Positions 59,023 through 64,000 of a stretch of 64,000 nucleotides of DNA are shown in pieces. The position numbers and the translations under genes are program-made. Below the pieces are notes generated by a model. The model worked only from the letters and a program-made list of their open reading frames with translations. It searched no databases and had not been told where the DNA came from. Where the stretch lies: assembly GCA_009760855.2 (NCBI GenBank), contig WPIO01000050.1, positions 1,306,001 to 1,370,000 on the forward strand, read 5' to 3'. Within the stretch, counting starts at the first letter, position 1; each line of letters starts with the position of its first letter. The stretch comes from Cristatella mucedo (Eukaryota; Bryozoa; Phylactolaemata; Cristatellidae).

Positions 59023-62000
59023 CTGCCAGGGTTTGCATGAGGCATAAAAGTAAGAAGAATAAGTGGAGGCTAGCAGCTCGGAGCCGGAACACTGGCCGGC
59101 CGTATGCTCAGTAAGTGCTTGCGAACGTCCCCCCCCCCCCGGCAGCTGCACTCCTGGTGCTATGTTGCACAGCACCTACTGCCATTGGTCAAAACATACG
59201 AAGTATTGAGTAGTATTGAGGCATCTGATTTAATTGCGTACCAAAACTTTGTGGCTTTGTGGAGTTACAGACAGAGACACATTACATTAAATTATAAGGG
59301 CTGTGTATGAGAATCAATTGCCACAAACAAAAACCGCAGCCTTCACAGGGATGCTTAATGCAGATCTTATCAAACAAGTACAAGCTTCCAATAAAAACCT
59401 ATAAGTGGAAAATTCATGTCCAACAGGCTGTACAGAAAAGACATTACTTACACGTGTTTAACAGAATATAGCAAAAATGGAATGTGTTTGTGCATCTCAT
59501 TAATATCAACTAAGATCGACTCGACTCTATCTCTCTCTCGAGTTGAAATACTGCTTTTGAAAATATTTTTACTGGCTTGTTGATATGAACCACGGCACTA
59601 CCAACAGCTTGGTCTTAGGCCAAGTGACAAGGCTGCGTGACTTTCAAAAGTTTAGTCAGCAGGCCGAAGTAGAGGCTGCAAGAAAAAACAAGTCAGTCAA
59701 AAGTGATTTACCTTATCAGCTGGAATGGTAAGGGTTTGGGACTAATGCAAAGATTTACATGTGAGAAAGACAGGCTACTTGCTTATAAAGTGAACGATTG
59801 CACGTGTAGGTTCCATGCAATCCTATCTTAATAATATTAATAATACACTTGATAAAGTGCCCTCAGAGAACTCAATTTCTTTCTAGGTGCTTTACATTTG
59901 CTGCAAAGGAAACACGATCGATTGGTGAGTATTATCATGCTTGATAAACACCATGAATAACGTTGTTAGTGGTGGCATGCACAGGGTCAGAATGCAAGTG
60001 TGGTTAGTGGCAGCCTGCAACATTGTCAGCACGCATAAGCACATACAAAATGAATCACTGGGACCCACTAAAAGCTGTCATAAATAAGTGTGTTCTTAAT
60101 CTTAGCAGCAAATGCAGGGAATTCTTGTCTCCGTCATGATTAGGTTAAAAACTCCAACGGATTTTTCTTTTTTTATGGAAGGATGGCAACAGCATTGGTT
60201 CGCCTGCAGTTAGAGAACAATTATAACACTAAACATCCTCATGCTTTGCAACGATCTGCACAAACCACCACGTTTTCGATTAAAATGCTTTACATCGGTG
60301 CGTAAATCCTGTGTGTCATTACAAGTGGTCTCGTTTCACGCAAACTCATAAGCATTTGCAAACGATGCAGAGACATAGCACGCGATTCAAATCAATGCAT
60401 TGTCATTGTGCAAGTCGATAATTGTCAAAGTTGATTTATGAAAACGATACAGGTGACAGGTTCTTGAGCAGGTGCACGGGCGCGCCTCCTTGTTTATATA
60501 CAAGACGAAATCGGGAGCACTGTCAACTCCAGAGCAGCTCCGGAAGGAAGAACTGCAGCAGTAGGAGTCCAGCACATGGATATGGTAGCACTGAGGTATT
60601 GCCGTGATCGGGTCACCCAAGAGTAACTTCTCTGGTGCTGTCTGATGCTGGGATTGGCTAGCTAAATCCAGCCTTGCATTTGTGTGTGGCAGAGTCAACA
60701 ATGGCTTGCAATTGGCCACCAGTACAACCAGTCTTTGTTCATTAAGCCGTCTGTCTACTCATGATGTTTTGGCTTACGATCATTCTGGTTTCATAGCAGA
60801 GACTCTGGCAGTACATTTTAGCAGTAGAAAACCTGTCCATCAGAGACATGCTTTTGAGGTGCCGGTCTTCCCTCTGGTAAGTGACTCTTGGGTGACCCGA
60901 TCACGGCAATGCCTCTGTGCAACCATAGTCCAGATGTTTCCTAATAGTGCTCCTAGCAGAACCGTCTGAGATCTTCAGCCGCCTTGCGATTACTAGGTTT
61001 AAATGGCCATCTCCGTGCAGCCACAACAAAAACCGGTCTTGTACCCTCCGAAAGGCCTGCAACTGGCAGCATGTTGTGGTTTTGAACCGTGTGTCTCTAT
61101 GGCAGGGGCTGGCCACAACATGTCAATGAGACATCCGGGTACCTTAGCTCATCATTGACCGAGGCATCGTCGGTGACGAAACGAGCCGAAAATGGGATCT
61201 GTTGGATGGCACCGAGCTGGTTTGGTCTAGCGGTTAAGGTGCTCGCCCCGACCAAGGTCTGACTGAGGTCGTGGGCTCGAGCCCCGAGGCATATGTGAAG
61301 CGCCTGAATAGAGACTAAGTTCTCTTGGGGCGCTATATAAATGAATTATATATATATATATATTATATATGGCATATTTGTCATTCAAACCGTCGGAACC
61401 TGCTGCAGCAACTGAGAAACTGAATGCTTGCCTTGCCGACATTCGATCCTGGATGTCGGAAAACTTCAGGAAACTAAATGATGATAAAACCGACCTGCTG
61501 CTAATAGGACATCCTAAGCGTGCTGCTGGATTAAAAGGCTTTGCTCTTCTAATAGGTGGTGCTGTTGTACGACCATCACCACGTGCTCAACATTTAGGTG
61601 TCGTTTTTGACAGCTGCCTCAATTTCAAAAGCTTCATTCAGAAGACTGCTTCTGCAGCTAGCCATCACGTCCGATCCCTATCCAAGATTATGAGCTGCCT
61701 TCCACAGTGGCTTGCAAACCATTTAACTAGCTCCTTAGTTCTGTCTCGGCTTGACTATTGTAATTCCCTTTTAGCTGGGCTGCCAAAGAAAGCAACTAGG
61801 CCACTACAGCTGACTATGAATATGGCTGCAAGGCTAGTCTTCAAGTCCCAGAGGTTTGACCACGGTTCTCCTTTGCTAAATAAGCTAGGATGGATGCTGG
61901 TTGAGCAACGGATACAGAGCAAAGTTCTTACGCTAACCCACAAGGCCTGCCAAGGCTAGGCTCCTTCGTAGCTAGCTGAACTGCTGCACCAGTTTCAGGT

Positions 62001-63496
62001 TCATCGCGCCCTCAGGTCCTGTGTGGACAATAAATTAGCTGTTCCATTCCTTTGCTTAAAGACCGTTGGCAACAGAAGCTTTAGCTGTGCAGGTCCTAGA
62101 CTGTAGAAGTCGCTTTCACAATTCTTATGCAACGACAACTACTCTCCTGCTGCCGACTATGGCTCACTCTTTTCAGCTGTCTTGAGCTGCTACTTCCATG
62201 CTACTCATTACCTCAACTGCTCTCGTGACTCTGCTATGCTTCCCACTTTCTCTTTGTTACGTGAGACGAAGTCTGTTGGCTACCGAATGCATACCGAAAG
62301 CCACTTAGGCTGTGAGTTCGCTATACAAAACTCTCTTGCGTATCATCCACATAGTCTTTATGACTTTGTAGAGTTACAGAAGCTGATTTAACAGCCTCTT
62401 TTTGTATAGCGACAGAAGAGCCTTTATGGCTATCACCACAGCTTGCAGTGGCGATAAAGGATCGCCCACCAAAGGTTTCAAACCCACGACCTCAGGGCCG
62501 AGGTCGTGAAAAGCAATCGCATTACCTAGTGAGCCATTACGGCTAACCGAGAAGGAGATACATTACATTACATGGCATCGAAGAGGGGGGCAGTAGTCAT
62601 GTGAACTCCTCCCCATTTGTTTGCATGGGAATGGTTGACTCGGTTGCCGACGAATACAGTTATTTACTAAGCCAAACGCACCAAATTGAAACTTAGTGCA
62701 AAGCTATATTGACAGATTGTCACACTTTAATAATTAGCATTGCTTAATGACTTACTCGAATACTGGCATTAGTAACAACCGAACTCAGATCGATGGACCA
62801 GGTGAGTAGAAACTTCTGGAGACAATTGTACCTCGGCTGTGCGCTGGACCAGAGTGGATAGAGTGCAGACACTAAAGGGGAGAGAGGCCTGTCCTTGCGT
62901 ACAGTGACTCGATCGCTGCGGGTTGTCATCAATGCCAAAAGAAAAGCCCCGCAATAACCCTAAACCGACTCAAAATCAGCTAAAAAAAATTACCATGCAA
63001 TTCTGGAGCACAGTCAGAAACGATCTAATCATCGAAGCCACGGTAGCCATGGTGGCCACCGACACAGAGCCGTAGAGGAGGGTTTGGGTGGCGCCACCCA
63101 GCAGCAGTTGCCATCTCCTTTAGCCAACCAAGAATGTGAGCAGGCTCCGAAAAGACAGAAAGGCAAGGGCAAGGACAATGGTAGAGCACCCTGTCACACG
63201 ATAGGGGGCGAAGACTGTTAAGCAAGCGCTGACGGCAGAACAGGAGGTGACAGCTCGTAGTGACATCCGGGGATTCGCTTCCACTCACCATGAAGAGCAG
63301 CGGAGCCAGCACGGTCGCCTGCACGAGCCTCAGAGGCAGCCACACGTTGCGGTACAGGCTCGACGCCACGATGCCCGGGTGCACGCACGTAGCCGACACC
63401 CGCAGGGCCTTGCTTCGCAGCTGACGCTCGAGATAGTATGTTGCCATGACGACGGCCAGCTTCGAGTCGCAATAGCAGGAGTGCGAGGAGCGTGGC
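58825..63496 (-). CDS. Short-chain dehydrogenase/reductase, DHRSX/retinol-dehydrogenase group (3' part)
   Basis: An NAD(P)-dependent oxidoreductase of the classical SDR fold, of the kind that acts on steroid, retinoid or polyprenoid-type alcohols and ketones at membranes; the substrate cannot be told from the sequence. Two exons are read: 63289-63496 and 58825-59022, joined in phase 0. The first holds the active-site Tyr and Lys (YCDSK), then LAVVMATYYLERQL, CVHPGIVASSLYRNVW and a hydrophobic stretch LVQATVLAPLLFM. The second reads TTEQGASSVLYAAASAHTEG, GIYLDNCTPA, LQRSLWVSSSRLVGLG and stops after VCHS. This order matches the C-terminal half of DHRSX-like proteins. The Rossmann N-terminal exons (TGxxxGxG, NNAG) are not in 63497-64000 and must lie right of the window. 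The intron holds LINE-B, SINE-1, Tc1 and LINE-A remnants. Confidence 0.85.
59245..59297 (+). mobile_element. LINE-B tail end
   Basis: tttgtggagttacagacaga followed by cacattacatta, the last 50 bases of LINE-B only. Confidence 0.65.
59298..59827. other. Dehydrogenase intron, no recognised feature
   Basis: No repeat family recognised. Confidence 0.4.
59828..60110 (-). mobile_element. LINE-A 3' tail
   Basis: Minus orientation with (AAT)n, gtgccctcagagaactcaat and the full 3' UTR. In the dehydrogenase intron. Confidence 0.88.
60480..60632 (+). pseudogene. Tc1/mariner transposase fragment (inverted copy)
   Basis: The plus strand reads HGYGSTEVLP, a stop, then SGHPRVT in the same frame. It is the reverse complement counterpart of 60879-60940, with 35 of 37 bases identical in the best part (60593-60629 against 60879-60915). 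Confidence 0.65.
60735..61115 (-). pseudogene. Tc1/mariner-type transposase N-terminal fragment
   Basis: Minus-strand translation: IARRLKISDGSARSTIRKHL then DYGCTEALP, a stop, SGHPRVTYQREDRHLKSMSL and STAKMYCQSLCYETRMIVSQ. This is the helix-turn-helix, GRPR hook and ReDR region of Tc1-like transposases. The catalytic DDE part is missing. In the dehydrogenase intron. Confidence 0.75.
61205..61350 (+). mobile_element. SINE-1, best preserved copy
   Basis: Head gctggtttggtctagcggtt (like a tRNA-Glu or tRNA-Asp A-box region), then ctcgccccgaccaaggtctg, gtgggctcgagccccg at the B-box place, and tail gtgaagcgcctgaatagaga through gcgctatataaatgaatta and (TA)n. Confidence 0.93.
61360..62580 (+). mobile_element. 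LINE-B, best preserved copy
   Basis: A 196-residue frame (61369-61959) reads LSFKPSEPAAATEKLNACLA, SWMSENFRKLNDDKTDLLLI, LGVVFDSCLNF, LVLSRLDYCNSLLAGLPKKA and LGWMLVEQRIQSKVLTLTHK: the thumb and post-RT region of a CR1/L2-group LINE. The 3' UTR follows, then the tail gttcgctatacaaaactctc, ending in acattacattacatgg at 62580. A SINE-2 is inserted at 62383-62553. Confidence 0.88.
62383..62553 (-). mobile_element. SINE-2 nested in LINE-B tail
   Basis: Reverse complement of SINE-2: cctctttttgtatagcgaca, B box as ggtttcaaaccc, and attacctagtgagccattac at its head. It splits the LINE-B tail phrase gagttacaga / aggagatacatt. Confidence 0.9.
62581..63288. other. Dehydrogenase intron, remainder
   Basis: No recognised repeat or exon. 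Confidence 0.4.
63289..63496 (-). CDS. Dehydrogenase penultimate exon
   Basis: 208 bases after the acceptor CATCGCAG|G, starting with one base of a split codon, ending ATG|GTGAGT in phase 0. It encodes the catalytic Tyr-x3-Lys and the HPGIVASSLY loop. Confidence 0.87.
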
Positions 63497-64000
63497 CTGC
63501 GATGGCACAACACAGGGAATCGCATCAAAAGGGAGGACAGAGAACGGCATGAGGAGGCCCCGGTGAACATAAAGGGGAAAACCACCTTGGAGAATATCAG
63601 GTGACAAGTCAAAGGGCAAGCGATCTGGGCCCCTTCAGTAACAGTGGATGGGGAGGTTTGCGGCAGTCGACGGAGGAGCAGGCCGTGTGCGACAAAATAA
63701 ATAAATGAAAAAAAAACGTGAGGCGATCAAATAATGCTTGAACGACAGTCCGCGGCAGCCAGTTTTGCGCCACAGTAGGTCGCAGCTAGCAGGCGCATGC
63801 TAAGCTCCCGCCATTGGCCTGTCCTTGACCTTTGTCCTTGTCCTTGACCCTCGTCCCAAAGAAGCCTTGTCCTTGAGCTCTTTTGCTGTTTCCCATCATT
63901 CGGAGGCCTCTTGAACGAATTCTGTCGCGCGGCATCAAACCCTGCTCCTCCCGAAACCAGCTGTCCTGGTTGCTCATTCGTGAGCACTTAATAATTTTAG
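63497..64000. other. Dehydrogenase intron at window edge
   Basis: No earlier exon of the dehydrogenase is seen. A short tandem of the unit cttgtccttgac occurs at about 63820-63875. Confidence 0.4.

Noticed and set aside
61205-61350. tRNA gene in SINE-1 head
   Set aside because: The B-box place is gctcgagcc, acceptor stems do not pair, and copies are dispersed.
63727-63987. 86-residue minus ORF as a further dehydrogenase exon
   Set aside because: No Rossmann or NNAG motif and no suitable splice sites in phase.

Overview
The window is a stretch of animal genomic DNA: spliced genes with consistent intron phases, CpG-dense islands, long simple-sequence tracts, tRNA-derived SINEs, CR1/L2-type LINEs, hAT and Tc1/mariner remnants. 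The chitobiase-type GH20 gene architecture and the repeat content suggest an invertebrate, probably a lophotrochozoan. I cannot name the species.

Two protein-coding genes can be read with confidence, both on the minus strand. (1) A complete secreted or lysosomal beta-N-acetylhexosaminidase of the chitobiase type (GH20) occupies 17540-45525. I assembled 14 exons by matching GT/AG sites and intron phase. The model is 2610 nt, encodes 869 residues, is open throughout, and carries signal peptide, CHB_HEX N-terminal, GH20b, catalytic (Asp537-Glu538) and CHB_HEX C-terminal regions in order. (2) A short-chain dehydrogenase/reductase of the DHRSX/retinol-dehydrogenase group ends at 58825. Its last two exons (63289-63496 and 58825-59022) are inside; the 5' exons lie to the right of the window. 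The two genes are about 13 kb apart and probably independent: one degrades glycan or chitin oligomers outside the cytosol, the other is a membrane-type oxidoreductase.

Much of the rest is repeats. LINE-A (a CR1/L2-group retrotransposon with an (ATT)n tail) has more than 20 copies. LINE-B is a second element of the same group. SINE-1 and SINE-2 are tRNA-headed SINEs, and the SINE-1 tail matches the LINE-A tail. Copies are nested; the best example is a LINE-A at 47495-51085 broken by four insertions. The 1-17.5 kb arm (downstream of the hexosaminidase) holds two decayed hAT transposases, a short hAT element that looks like SPIN, LINE and SINE copies, and CpG-dense blocks at 7.0-9.1, 13.4-14.6 and 15.6-16.3 kb in which I recognise no protein. 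The 17.5-45.5 kb part is the hexosaminidase with introns packed with microsatellites (a 530-bp CTG/CAG block, a 600-bp polypyrimidine block) and LINEs. The 45.5-58.8 kb part is intergenic, with the LINE nest and a CpG-dense block at 54.2-55.6 kb. The 58.8-64 kb part is the dehydrogenase 3' end with TE-filled introns. Most long open frames here (poly-Gln, Glu-Arg, Leu-Ser) are translations of simple repeats.

No clearly new molecular system is visible. The items most worth checking are the SPIN-like hAT copy, a microRNA-like 89-nt hairpin at 58180, several perfect palindromes and foldbacks, and the SINE/LINE tail sharing.
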